Source of the DNA: Mesorhabditis belari | Taxonomy: Eukaryota; Nematoda; Chromadorea; Rhabditida; Rhabditidae | Length of the DNA: 64,000 nt | Direction: 5' to 3' | Assembly: GCA_958450365.1 (NCBI GenBank) | Contig: CAUEEP010000729.1 | Location: 1,204,501-1,268,500 of the forward strand | In this document: one piece after another, positions 1 through 9,741 of the stretch | Layout: every line of letters begins with the position of its first letter | Numbering within the stretch: position 1 is the first letter of the stretch | Translations under genes and position numbers: made by a program | The notes under the pieces: model-generated | Seen by the model: only the letters and a program-made list of their open reading frames with translations | Told to the model about the DNA's origin: nothing | Databases searched by the model: none

Positions 1-594
1 GTTACGGTAGTTTCCGACGTTTGGCGCGGAAACGTCTGAAAGTACGGTGGACGGTCCATCTGAAAGGCATCTGTCCGCCAGAATTTTATTATTTCAAGAG
101 AGAATTCCTTTAAGTTGATTTAAAATAAAATAAAATTAAACCCAATTTGTTTAATTACTTTTTTAATTATTTATTATTTATTATTATTTTTAATTTATTG
201 GGTTGGTGAATTGAAAACTGCGGGCTATTGTCATATGTGACAGTTTGAGCACTTTCTTCAAAAGAAACCCATTCTGGTGTCAATGGAAAAGTTGTAGAGA
301 ATCAAAAGTGAAGCTTATATCCAAATTTTCAGAACGATTCAAAAACTGGTTTTCAAGAAATGTCAAATTTACGAATTTTCACAGATGAAATGACGGAAAA
401 GGAGGGGGGGGGGGGTTACGGTATCTGTCTGTCTTTCTGTCTGTCTTTCTGTCTGCCTTACTGTACGGGCATTTTTTCAGCCGTATTTTGACCAATATTT
501 CATTTTGCATGAATATTATATTTTAAGTTGTTTTTGGTGTCATTCGATGTGTAATTTCATTCTTCATCAAATGATCGTTTAAATAGTCAATATA
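1..594. repeat. Mariner-type element end and low-complexity DNA
   Basis: No gene is visible. From about 198 the sequence starts with TTGGGTTGGTGAATTG after a TA, a mariner-type terminal repeat. It continues with the same ~260 bp that recurs in reverse at about 8570-8841. A G-run and CTGT-rich microsatellite lie at 405-465. Confidence 0.6.
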
Positions 595-1132
595 TTGGGT
601 TGGTGAATTGAAAACTGCCGGCTATTGTCATATGCCCCTTTTTGAGCACTTTCTTCAAAAGAAACCTATTCTGGTGTCAATGGAAAAGTTGTAGAGAATC
701 AAAAATCAAGCTTATATCCAAATTTTCAGAAAGATTCAAAAACTGGTTTTCAAGAAATGCCAAATTTACGAGTTTTCACAAAACTTACAACAAAATTTGC
801 ATTTTAAGCGGAACTACTGAGTGTATCTTTTTGCAAATTTGGCTATAACCCTAATTTTTGATTCTCTACAACTTTTCTATTGACACCAAAATGGGTTTCT
901 TTTGAAGAAAGTGCTCAAACTGGGACATCTCCAGTCCTCCATTTTTGAGTCTCACACTTGTCTCACACACAAACCAAAATCCTACTACGAAAGAGAAATC
1001 CGCAAATTGCCTGTAAAATGGGCAGAAGTCGTCAATAATAATGGAAATTATTTGGAATGAATTTATGGTTTTATGTTGAATAAATTTTAGTTCAAAGTTC
1101 AAAGTCCCGCAGTTTTCAATTCACCAACCCAA
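595..1132. mobile_element. Mariner-type MITE, 538 bp, TA target site
   Basis: The element begins TTGGGTTGGTGAATTG and ends with the reverse complement (CAATTCACCAACCCAA). A TA lies on each side (593-594 and 1133-1134). The next bases inside each end (GAAAACTGC / GCAGTTTTC) also pair. No transposase is recognisable inside, so it looks non-autonomous. The termini and TA duplication fit the Tc1/mariner superfamily. Confidence 0.75.
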
Positions 1133-1755
1133 TAGTTATCGTTTTTTTTAAAAGGATAACTATTGGGAAGCTAACTTCTTGAAATCTTCAATTTTGGGAA
1201 GCTAACTCTATTTTGACCACACTAAACTTGTCCCTAAAGTGACTCGATTCCTTTTTTTGGTCACTCGCATTTCGCTTTCGAAATTTCTTCAATGGTTTCG
1301 AGCAATTGAAACACGATCCTTTTCTCAAAATAATCAACAAAGACATAGCGAATGAAAAAGAAAGGAAAATCTCACAGAGGCTGTAATTTAACACTATAAT
1401 TTAAGATTCAAGAACCATTTTAAAGCCAAAGAAAACAAAGAACCTTAAAAAGCCAAATCTTAAGCCAAAAGATTCAATCAAAAATAACCAAATTCTCTGA
1501 AAGAATCAGAAAATTCATCTAGAATTTCTATAGAATGGATTGTAATTGTAATTGTAATTGTAATTGCAGAATTTTTAGGCCCAACAGCAAACGTTCGACC
1601 GACAAGATCGAGACTATCGACCTCTTCAGGTAATCGGAAAGAATTGAACACTTGGGGAAAAATACTTGAGGGAAAATACTTGAGGAAAAACAATTGACCT
1701 TTTGCTTAACCAGCAGACACTCTACCACTAAGTTATTGACCTCTTCTTTAGTAGA

Positions 1756-1947
1756 GAAGTAATAGGAAAGAAGATAAAGATAGGAGGTAATAGGAGAGAA
1801 GATAAAGAAGATAAAGAAGAAGAAAAGATAAAGAAGAAGAAGAAGAAGAGAAGAAGGAAAAGAGAAAAGAAGAAGAAGAAAAGATAGAAGAAGAAGAAGA
1901 GAAGAAGAAAAGAGAAAGAAGAAGAAGAAAAGATAAAGAAAAAAAAG
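1756..1947. repeat. GAA-rich low-complexity tract
   Basis: The tract is almost purely A and G (AAGAAGAAGA and AAAGATAAAG runs). No gene is seen around it between 1133 and 2170. Confidence 0.8.
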
Positions 1948-2172
1948 AGAATGAATTGAGATTTACATATAGACTTTTTTGGTTTGATTCAGGTTTGATT
2001 TTAAAAGATTTTAAGAAAGAGGCAAGATTTTAAAGCAAAAAAAAATTATTCTAAATCTAAAAAGAAAGCCATTTTTCTGTCTTTATACTGTTTAGAATAC
2101 ACTTTTTTCATGAATGATTTTTAAAGCTCATTCAAGAAGTTTAGCATTAGCAAACCGGCCTTGACTTAGCTT

Positions 2173-2430
2173 TAGTTTAAGCTCTCTTTGTTAGAGTTCT
2201 CTTAAATGTTTCTCTTTGCTAGAGATCTCTTAAATCTCTCTCTTTGCTAGAGTTCTATTAAATCTCTCTCTTTGTTAGAGTTCTCTTAAATCTCTCTCTT
2301 TGCTAGAGATCTCTTAAATCTCTCTCTTTGTTAGAGTTCTATTAAATCTTTCTCTTTGCTAGAGATCTCTTAAATCTCTCTCTTTGTTAGAGTTCTATTA
2401 AATCTCTCTCTTTGTTAGAGTTCTCTTAAA
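2173..2430. repeat. Tandem repeat, ~26 bp unit
   Basis: About ten copies of a unit like TCTCTCTTTGCTAGAG followed by TTCTCTTAAA, with few substitutions (GCTAGAG/GTTAGAG, TTCT/ATCT). Many copies carry a CTAG core. Confidence 0.85.
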
Positions 2431-2743
2431 TCTCAACATAACTCTTCTATAACGTTCACCTTTTTTCCCTATAACCCAGATTATTCGACTTGTTTTTGAA
2501 ATTCTTTTTAAACAATTCTTTCCCACTTATTGGTCAATTTCTTTTGTTTTTTTTTTTGGCCAATGTTGGCCACATAAAGCCACATAAAGAGTTTTCGTTT
2601 CAAAAATGAATCTGAATTTATTAGGTTGAAAAGAAAGTTCTTGGGGGAAAAGTTTGTTTTTTGTTTGGAAAAGATTTCTCCAAAAAAAATCAAGCCCAAC
2701 TAGCGTTTACTATCAACGTTAACTAGCTTTTTTATTTGCTTAA

Positions 2744-3468
2744 AGGGGTATTAATCGCGGCCGGGTGACGATAAAAATTTTTTTACGGCAACCACCTGTT
2801 TTTTTGTTTTAATATCGCTGATTTTATTATAAAAAGAATAAAAATCACCCGGCTAGAGTGATTTGATGGGTTTACAAATTTTTGGAGATGCTGCAAAGCT
2901 TGGAGGAAAACAAGATCGTCACTCAACAGACACCTCAGCACAGTCTAGATCGATTGAGTTTTAGTTGCAGATAAATTTAAAAACAAAATTAAAAAGCACA
3001 AAAAGTAATAAAAATAAATTGTTAATCTATAATTCTTCCTCTTGCTCACTTTCATCTTCGCGCAAGTACAGCAGTTCGGCTCAAGTACAGCAGTACAAAT
3101 CGGCTTCCTATCTTATCAATTTCCAGCGCATCTTCACCAAAAGTGACTGGATCTCCTCCATCTTTCTCCTCCATTTTCGTAGGACGTCTTCAGCGCTTTG
3201 ATTGACACAATTAGATCTTTTTTCATTTGTGGTCGCTTATGGTTTTAGTTTTCTCAAATAGGTGCCTTTTAGCTGAGGTGTCTGATGAGTGACGATCTTG
3301 TTTTTCTCCAAGCCTTGCAGTGTCTCCAAAAATTTGTAAACCCATCAAATCACTCTAGCCGGGTGATTTTTATTCTTTTTATAATAAAATCAGCGATATT
3401 AAAACAAAAAAACAGGTGGTTGCCGTAAAAAATTTTTTATCGTTACCCGGCCGCGATTAATACCCCCT
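2744..3468. mobile_element. TTAA-flanked foldback element (piggyBac-like)
   Basis: The element begins AGGGGTATTAATCGCGGCCG after TTAA (2740-2743) and ends with the complementary sequence before TTAA (3469-3472). The two arms match for roughly 180 bp, including an ACCCGGCTAGAGTGATTTG block. A TTAA duplication is typical of piggyBac elements, but no transposase is present. Each arm contains a short ORF starting MGLQIFGD (+ strand from 2866 in the left arm, - strand in the right arm). The spacer between the arms (about 2965-3240) is not recognised. A diverged relative with the same first ~20 bp lies at 62960-63824. Confidence 0.75.
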
Positions 3469-3752
3469 TTAAATGAAATGAAAATGAAATGAAAACGATT
3501 CTGAAATGAAAAGGAAAATGATTCTGAAATGAAAAAGGAAACTATTTTTTTTTTTGATTTTGAAGCAGTATTACAGCAGTAAATTGTAATTTACTGCTGT
3601 AATACAGCAATAAATTTTTAAAATAGAGATTATAGAGGGGTTTTGCTCATTTATATTAGCTTTACTTTATAAAGAATCGTTTTTATCATGTATTTGCTGA
3701 ATTTGAGCTGAAATTGAGCTGAATACCGTATTCTCTGCTTGCTTGCTTGCAC

Positions 3753-3937
3753 TTGCTCCCAAACGACATACGAGAAATTCAGTCGCTTTTCATATTCAAG
3801 AAACGTATCGATGCTTTAGATCTAGTGGCTCTTTGCCGTAAGTAATTGGCTTATTGATTTCAGTATGTATTGTATGATTAAGTATCACTGTGCATTTCTC
3901 TATGATTTCTTTCACTTTATCGTTTGAATAAAGTATT
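3753..3937 (+). mobile_element. CR1-like LINE, 3' end (truncated)
   Basis: The + strand encodes the end of a non-LTR retrotransposon ORF (LLPNDIREIQ...FKKRIDALDL...CRK, stop). The FK..ID tail motif is typical of CR1/Jockey-like reverse transcriptases. A 3' UTR of about 90 bp follows and ends in AATAAAGTATTATT. The copy is 5'-truncated. The same sequence recurs in reverse at 6288-6450 and 6705-7120. A mariner element has landed in its ATT-rich tail at 3938. Confidence 0.75.
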
Positions 3938-3938
3938 A

Positions 3939-4375
3939 TTGGGTTGATGCATAATTATCCGGACTTCTTTTATAAATGATTTTATTTAACAAAAAATAAC
4001 ATAAATAGTTAGAAAAATATGTTTAATTGATTATTCTGGAGCATATTCACCGCCTACATCAATAACTGATTGCCATTTGCTTGGAAGACGATCGATTCCA
4101 CGAGCGAAGAATAAACGATCTTTGGAGGCAATCCACGCTTTAACATCGTCTATCAAGTCATCCAGTTCTTTGAGATCGCGAAACGACTCTGCGGCAGACC
4201 ATCCCTTTTCGAAGTGGTAGAGCATGATATGGCGAAGATGGATATGATTGTCGACACGCATTTTGTTCACTAAAGAATAACGAATATTTAAAAAAAAGAA
4301 ATAGACAAAAAGCTTTCAAAACAAAAAAGATACAAGCACGCAAAAAGAAGTCCGGATAATTATGCATCAACCCAA
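3939..4375 (-). mobile_element. Internally deleted mariner element with fused transposase ends
   Basis: Perfect-looking terminal repeats (TTGGGTTGATGCATAATTAT and its complement) lie between TA duplications at 3937-3938 and 4376-4377. The only ORF is on the minus strand, 4270-4031, 79 residues. Its first half (HLRHIMLYHFEKGWSAAES) looks like the helix-turn-helix start of mariner transposase. Its second half (FFARGIDRLPSKWQSVIDVG) looks like the extreme C-terminus of the same protein. The central catalytic DDE/D region is missing, so it cannot transpose itself. It sits in the ATT tail of a LINE, so it is younger than that LINE. Confidence 0.85.
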
Positions 4376-4760
4376 TATTATTATTCTCTCTAATAATAGT
4401 GCATTCTCTAATAGTATTGCGGTAAAATAGTAGTGCATCCAGGAAAATTTGAATTTCTGGTGCTTCTTTTTCATCGAAACCTTTTTGACGTTTATGTGAC
4501 ATTGTTATGTTGACGTTTATGTGACATTCTAAAGCCATTCAAGCAAGCAAAAGTGAGGCTTAGGGCAGTGAGGCACTTTATTCATTTATTAACTATTCTT
4601 CATATGAAAAAGTTAGCAAAAAAAAAAATCTAAAATTGTTGTGCAAAGGGCAAAAAAATCTTTTTGTTGTTTGTCAACACACAAACACAAACAATTACTA
4701 CGGTAATTGTCAACTCGCCGGCCCACAACTGTACAAAAGTACAAAAGTAATAGAATGTAT
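4376..4760. other. Repeat-derived spacer, no gene
   Basis: The remaining ATT tail of the interrupted LINE is followed by TATTCTCTCTAATAATAGTG, a motif seen again near 5745-5830, 9745-9830 and 10345-10372. No gene is visible. Confidence 0.5.
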
Positions 4761-5281
4761 TTGGGTTGGGGAGAATGAGTCGGCGCCAAACTTTAAAGGG
4801 ACTTTTTGCACACATAAAGCCTTCTTTAAACATACGTTTAGTTTCATCAAAAGGATCCACTATTTCTCTACAAAATCACTTTTGAGAGATTCCACAAAGC
4901 TTTTCTTTCGTGGAGTTTATGAACTTCCATAACGCAGCTGGTTAAAATGGCAAAGAGTCCGACTCATCATTTGAACAGTTTCTTTCACATAAACCTTCTT
5001 TGGTGTTTATATAAAAAAGATAGAGCACATTCAATTACTTAAGTTGCCAAATTTGCAGGAAGATCCCACCAATGGTTTTTTCTAGATGACAGTTTGTAGT
5101 TTTTGTGAAAAAATGGCTTTTTCTTGAGCGGAGGCGCTGTTTGAATTTTCTTTTAAATGTGATTTTGTAGAGAATTAGTTAACCATTCTACTGATATCAA
5201 ACGCATATTATTTGACGAAGTCGAATAGAAGTTTTAGACATTTTTTTGATTTTCGGCGCCGACTCATTCTCCCCAACCCAA
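4761..5281. mobile_element. Mariner-type MITE (TTGGGTTGGGGAGAATGAGT family)
   Basis: The left end TTGGGTTGGGGAGAATGAGT and the right end (complement, ending AACCCAA, then TATA) define an element of about 521 bp. No transposase is visible. The last ~90 bp of the right end are repeated at 5556-5647, beyond a tandem repeat. Confidence 0.7.
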
Positions 5282-5282
5282 T

Positions 5283-5647
5283 ATATAAAGTCTATGTAGA
5301 GGTTTTAAATCCTATGTAGGACTTGTAGATACTATGCAGAGCTTATAGATAATAGGTAGAGCTTATAGATAATAGGTAGAGCTGATAAATCCTATGTAGG
5401 ACTTGTAGATACTATGTAGAGCTTCTAGAAGCTATGTAGAGCTTCTAGAAGCTATGTAGAGCTTCTAGAAGCTATGTAGAGCTTCTAGAAGCTATGTAGA
5501 GCTTCTAGAAACTATGTAGAGCTTCTAGAAGCTATGTAGAGCTTATCAAATATATACTGATATCAAACGCATATTATTTGACGAAGTCGAATAGAAGTTT
5601 TAGACATTTTTTTGATTTTCGGCGCCGACTCATTCTCCCCAACCCAA
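5283..5647. repeat. 20-bp tandem repeat followed by a duplicate MITE end
   Basis: Units of about 20 bp (TATGTAGAGCTTCTAGAAGC and variants) run from 5283 to about 5553. After them comes a second copy of the preceding MITE's right terminus (5556-5647), nearly identical to 5190-5281. The repeat is therefore bracketed by duplicate transposon ends. Confidence 0.75.
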
Positions 5648-6287
5648 TATGTCAAAAGGAGTCAAAAGGAGTACGTGAAAGAGTTGCAAGAATTTTTGGA
5701 ACAAATCTTATATCTGCCTTACTTTGGTAAATGATAAAACTCTTTAATAGTAGTGCACTCTCTGATAGTATTGCGGTCCAGGAGGGGGTTCAAAAAAATA
5801 GTAGTGCGCACTACTATTAGAGAGAATATGGTAATGATTTTTCAAAAACCTCTAAAACTAAAAGCTGAACTCATTTTTTTTTTTACTACATTTTACTACA
5901 CTTTTGCGCACTTTATTTCATTTTTCCTGGAATAGATTTGTATCAAATAATAGGTTGATGCATAAGTCTTTTCATTTTTTTCCGTACTTCTGTTAAAAAG
6001 TAACAAATTCACGAATTAATCTACAGTTTGCTCTATAAAAGAAGTGTTTTTTTGTTCAATTTGCATCTTTTTAAATGAATTTCGGTTCACTTTCAAGCAA
6101 ATTCGAGAGTGAAAAACGCCTTTTTCGTAAAAATCTATAAAAAAAACTCTACGGAAAAATTGGCTGAATGAATTTCTCTGAAATTTTGGCGAAATATCAA
6201 ACGCTTTTTTTTCTCTATCTTTTATCTATTGACACGAAGATAGGTTTTCTTTAGCTAAGGTGTCTAAACCGCATAATAATAATACTT

Positions 6288-6710
6288 TATTCAAACGATA
6301 AAGTGAAAGAAATCATAGAGAAATGCACAGTGATACTTAATCATACAATACATACTGAAATCAATAAGCCAATTACTTACGGCAAAGAGCCACTAGAACT
6401 AAAGCATCGATACGTTTCTTGAATATGAAAAGCGACTGAATTTTAATTCTGGCCTTTTCGACCGTAAAGTTCAATTTAGTACAACACTCAATAGAGCATA
6501 CGTTTCTCTTGAGCAACGTTGGACACACTTTAGAAAAGGGATTAATCAAGAGGAAGACTTTAGACGAGAGTACGGTAGTCAATACTACGAGAGTACGGTA
6601 GTCAATACTACCGTACTCTCGTCTAAAGTCTTCCTCTTGATTAATCCCTTTTCTAAAGTGTGTCCAACGTTGCTCAAGAGAAACGTATGCTCTATTATAA
6701 TAATAAATAT
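6288..6710 (-). mobile_element. LINE 3' fragment fused to a palindrome of LINE sequence
   Basis: Positions 6288-6450 are the minus-strand 3' end of the CR1-like LINE (FKKRIDAL...CRK, stop, UTR, AATAAAG tail). Next to it, about 6485-6597 and 6600-6705 are near-perfect inverted copies of a segment reading NPFSKVCPTLLKRNVCSI on each outward strand, centred near 6598. This is a head-to-head LINE palindrome. Confidence 0.65.
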
Positions 6711-7120
6711 AATAATACTTTATTCAAACGATAAAGTGAAAGAAATCATAGAGAAATGCACAGTGATACTTAATCATACAATACATACTGAAATCAATAA
6801 GCCAATTACTTACGGCAAAGAGCCACTAGATCTAAAGCATCGATACGTTTCTTGAATATGAAAAGCGACTGAATTTCTCGTATGTCGTTTGGGAGCAAGT
6901 TCCATAATCTAGCGGCTCTAACGGGAAATGAATTTGATAAAGAGGCATTGGAAGCAAAGGGAATTTGCAAAAGGAATGAGCCACTTCTGGGCCCTGACCG
7001 CGGTTTAAATTTGAAAAAGTCTATAAACAAAGGGCTAATCTGTTTACAACGGAGGATTTTGAAAGTTTCGACTAAATCAATGACAAAGCGACGATGCTGT
7101 AAAGTTTTTAGTTCAAAAAA
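6705..7120 (-). mobile_element. CR1-like LINE reverse-transcriptase C-terminus
   Basis: The longest LINE fragment in the window. Read on the minus strand it is an open frame of just over 100 residues with LQHRRFVIDLVETFKILR, then FPVRAARLWNLLPNDIREIQ, then FKKRIDALDL and stop CRK*. The pattern RR..DL..TFKI / R..RLWN.LP..I / FK..ID is the usual end of CR1/Jockey-like polyproteins. The 3' UTR ends in AATAAAGTATTATTA at 6705-6720. Endonuclease and catalytic RT parts are absent, so it is a dead 5'-truncated copy. Confidence 0.8.
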
Positions 7121-7347
7121 AGCAAGTCTCTAAGCAAGCAAGCATCATCGAGTTAGCCCTTTTTGACTACCCGACTTCATACTCTCAAGAAAATCCAGGC
7201 CATCAAATATTTTAAAATCCGTTTTAATGTTATTTTGCAGAAAAATAATTGCTTTTTCTAATGAAATCAACCGTAGTTTAATTCGTGCATTTGTTGGCTT
7301 GAAACGGCAGACGAAAAGGAACGAAAAGACTTATGCATCAACCTAAT

Positions 7348-7830
7348 AGATTTCATAAACAAATTCTTTTCCTTATCCTTAATCCCCAAAAAGCTTCTCT
7401 CTTTCTCAAAAAGCTCAGGTGTTGCTCGTTTTTCGTTCTTTTTGTTTTCATCTGTCATTTTTCATCTCTCTTTTCCACAAAACGACTCGAGAGCGTAATC
7501 GTAACGCTCACTTTCAACACTGTTACAACAAGTGAAAGAGAGTTCTAGAAAAGCGGAATTGAATTTGTTTTTGAGAAATAGAAATAGCTCATTCAAAGAA
7601 ATAGCTCATTTGTTGGCTTGAAACGGCAGACGAAAAGGAACGAAAAGACTTATGCATCAACCTAATAGAATATTCTTGCATTGGTGGATTCGTTTTGAAG
7701 AATTCTAGTGAATTCGTTCTAGTGAATTCTAGTGAAACTTTTTCTGAAACCTTTCTTTCCAACCTCATTTCCAACCTTTCCAAACTGCAACGATTTAACG
7801 ATCAGTTGATCTAACGATGCAAAATTTTTA
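7348..7830. repeat. Duplicate mariner-type right end and flanking spacer
   Basis: Positions 7608-7672 repeat the right terminus seen at 7283-7346 (TTGTTGGCTTGAAACGGC... to CATCAACCTAATAG). The interval 7347-7607 has no recognisable gene. A small GAATTCTAGTGAATTC repeat lies at about 7700-7735. Confidence 0.6.
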
Positions 7831-8030
7831 GAGGTTGGGGTGGGAGGTGGGGGGAATGACGGGGGAAATGTTGCGCCAAACTTTACATAAGTTTAAATAA
7901 TCAGAGAAAAAATTCATAACAATACCTAGATTTAGCTTTGTTTTAAACAAAAGAATATACCTTTTTGAAATAATTGTAGATTTGAAATAACGGAGGTGGG
8001 GGAAATGTTGCGCCAAATTTTTTTGGCGCA

Positions 8031-8165
8031 ACTCCCATAACTTTCTTCTAAGTCGGTCAATCTCTATGATTTTTGTGTCATTTTGTTGCACTTGTTGAGA
8101 TCTACAAAATGACACCAAAATCATAAAGATTCGCCCAATTAGAAGAAAGTTATTACGCAAAAAAA
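8031..8165. repeat. Hairpin repeat (ATAACTTTCTTCTAA family), copy 1
   Basis: The two arms ATAACTTTCTTCTAA and TTAGAAGAAAGTTAT pair across ~90 bp with a second inner stem (TTTTGTGTCATTTTGT / ACAAAATGACACCAAAA). The outer flanks read GGCGCAAC and GCGCAAAA. Related hairpins lie at about 20280-20405 and 61125-61250. Confidence 0.7.
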
Positions 8166-8460
8166 TTTGGCACAAAGTAGGCTTGGCTATCGATATTTTG
8201 GAGTGCTCGCGTTAAAACGGACATATCTTTGTGTTTTTAGCTTCGAATGCTCTGAAACTTTTACCAATGGAAAGCAAGAAGTTCAACCTTCATTTTGGCA
8301 CCTAATACGTACTGTTAGAAGAGCAATGTATCACAAAAAACCTTATCGATACGATTATATCGATTATCGATAAGGGATCGATTATCGATATCGATAGCAT
8401 TGATAGCAGATCGATTAGGTTATTAGAGCTGCGTTTTGCGCGCTCTTCTAAGTATTAGTC
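8166..8460. repeat. Dispersed repeat with ATCGAT-rich core, copy 1
   Basis: It contains GGCTTGGCTATCGATATTTT, a run of overlapping TATCGAT motifs, and ends GCGTTTTGCGCGCTCTTCTA. The same block in reverse orientation is at about 19975-20265. No protein is recognised. Confidence 0.6.
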
Positions 8461-8569
8461 GGAAAGGAACCAAATTTAGAGAGATAAGGAACCAAATATC
8501 TAAATAAGGAACCAAATTTGTAGAGAAAAGGAACCAGAGAACTGCTGGAAAAAAAGACAGAAAGACAGA

Positions 8570-8841
8570 CAGAAAGACAGACAGAAAGACAGACAGAAAG
8601 ACAGACAGATACCGTAACCCCCTCCCCCCTCCCCCTCCTTTTCCGTCATTTCATCTGTGAAAATTCGTAAATTTGACATTTCTTGAAAACCAGTTTTTGA
8701 ATCGTTCTGAAAATTTGGATATAAGCTTCACTTTTGATTCTCTACAACTTTTCCATTGACACCAAAATGGGTTTCTTTTGAAGAAAGTGCTCAAACTGTC
8801 CCATATGACAATAGCCGGCAGTTTTCAATTCACCAACCCAA
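8570..8841. mobile_element. Mariner-type element end, inverted partner of 198-460
   Basis: It ends CAATTCACCAACCCAA followed by TATA. It mirrors the sequence at 198-460, including the G-run/C-run and CAGACAGA microsatellite. The two could be the ends of one 8.6-kb composite or two separate elements. Confidence 0.55.
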
Positions 8842-9740
8842 TATATATGAATTCATTAAAAAAGTCTAATGGAAATGCATTTACAGAAATTTAGATAGAG
8901 CGTAAGTTCAAAACCCACAAAATTATCAAGAAGAGCTGCGTTTTGCGCGCTCTTCTAAGTATTAGTCGGAAAGGAACCAAATTTAGAGAGATAAGGAACC
9001 AAATATTTAAATAAGGAACCAAATTTGAGAAAGACCAGAGAACTGCTGGAAAAAAAGACAGAAAGACAGACAGACAGACAGACAGATACCGTAACCCTCC
9101 CTTTTATAGAGAACTTTTGGTTTTCCAATGGTAAAAGTTTCAGAGCATTTGAGTACTTTTGTGTAGTACTTGTTTTGCGCGACAACTCCAGAAATATTGA
9201 TAATTGATAATAGCCAAGCTAGCCGAGCTTGCCAAGCTCCCAAAATATTAATAATAACCAATCTAGCCACCTCCAAAGTGCTTCAAAAAAATCTAAGCAC
9301 TTTCTAATTGCAATAGGATTACGATAGCTTTCAAAAGTTGACGCGTTTTGCTTTAGCGAGCTGTAAAGCCGGTTTCAGCTTCTTCTAGAGATCTTATATT
9401 TTTACCAATAGCTTTATTAGATTAGATTTATTAGATTTTAGATTTATTAGATTAGATTAATTAGATTTATTAGATTTATTAGATTTTCTAATTTTTTAGC
9501 CTAAACCTCAATCTCGAAAGTATAAAATTTAGCAAATTATAGGAAAGAAATTCTCTAAATCTTCGATCAAAAAGCCTCGAATTTCTAGTTCGGTAAACGA
9601 GATGGTTATCGCCCGTTGCAATTCGGTAAACGAGAGTACCGACCACTTCAATTCGGAAAGAGGAGCGGAGTGGACGCGATCTTTTTCCCAGCAATCTAGA
9701 AATCTTTTGATTTTCTAGTAAAGTGAGTGAAGATAAAGAT
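8842..9740. other. No gene seen; scattered repeat fragments
   Basis: A second GCGTTTTGCGCGCTCTTCTA fragment lies at 8938-8960 and a CAGACAGA tract at about 9056-9086. A TTAGATTTATTAGATT microrepeat lies at 9416-9490. Short ORFs here show no protein-family motif. Confidence 0.5.
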
Positions 9741-9741
9741 T

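Larger units (their letters stand above)
5950..7346. mobile_element. Composite mariner-type element containing LINE pieces
   Basis: The left end TAGGTTGATGCATAAGTC (about 5951) and its complement at about 7329-7346 are mariner-like termini. Between them lie LINE 3' fragments (6288-7120) in minus orientation, so the unit is nested or composite. The last ~65 bp of the right end (from TTGTTGGCTTGAAACGGC on) recur at 7608-7672. Confidence 0.55.
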
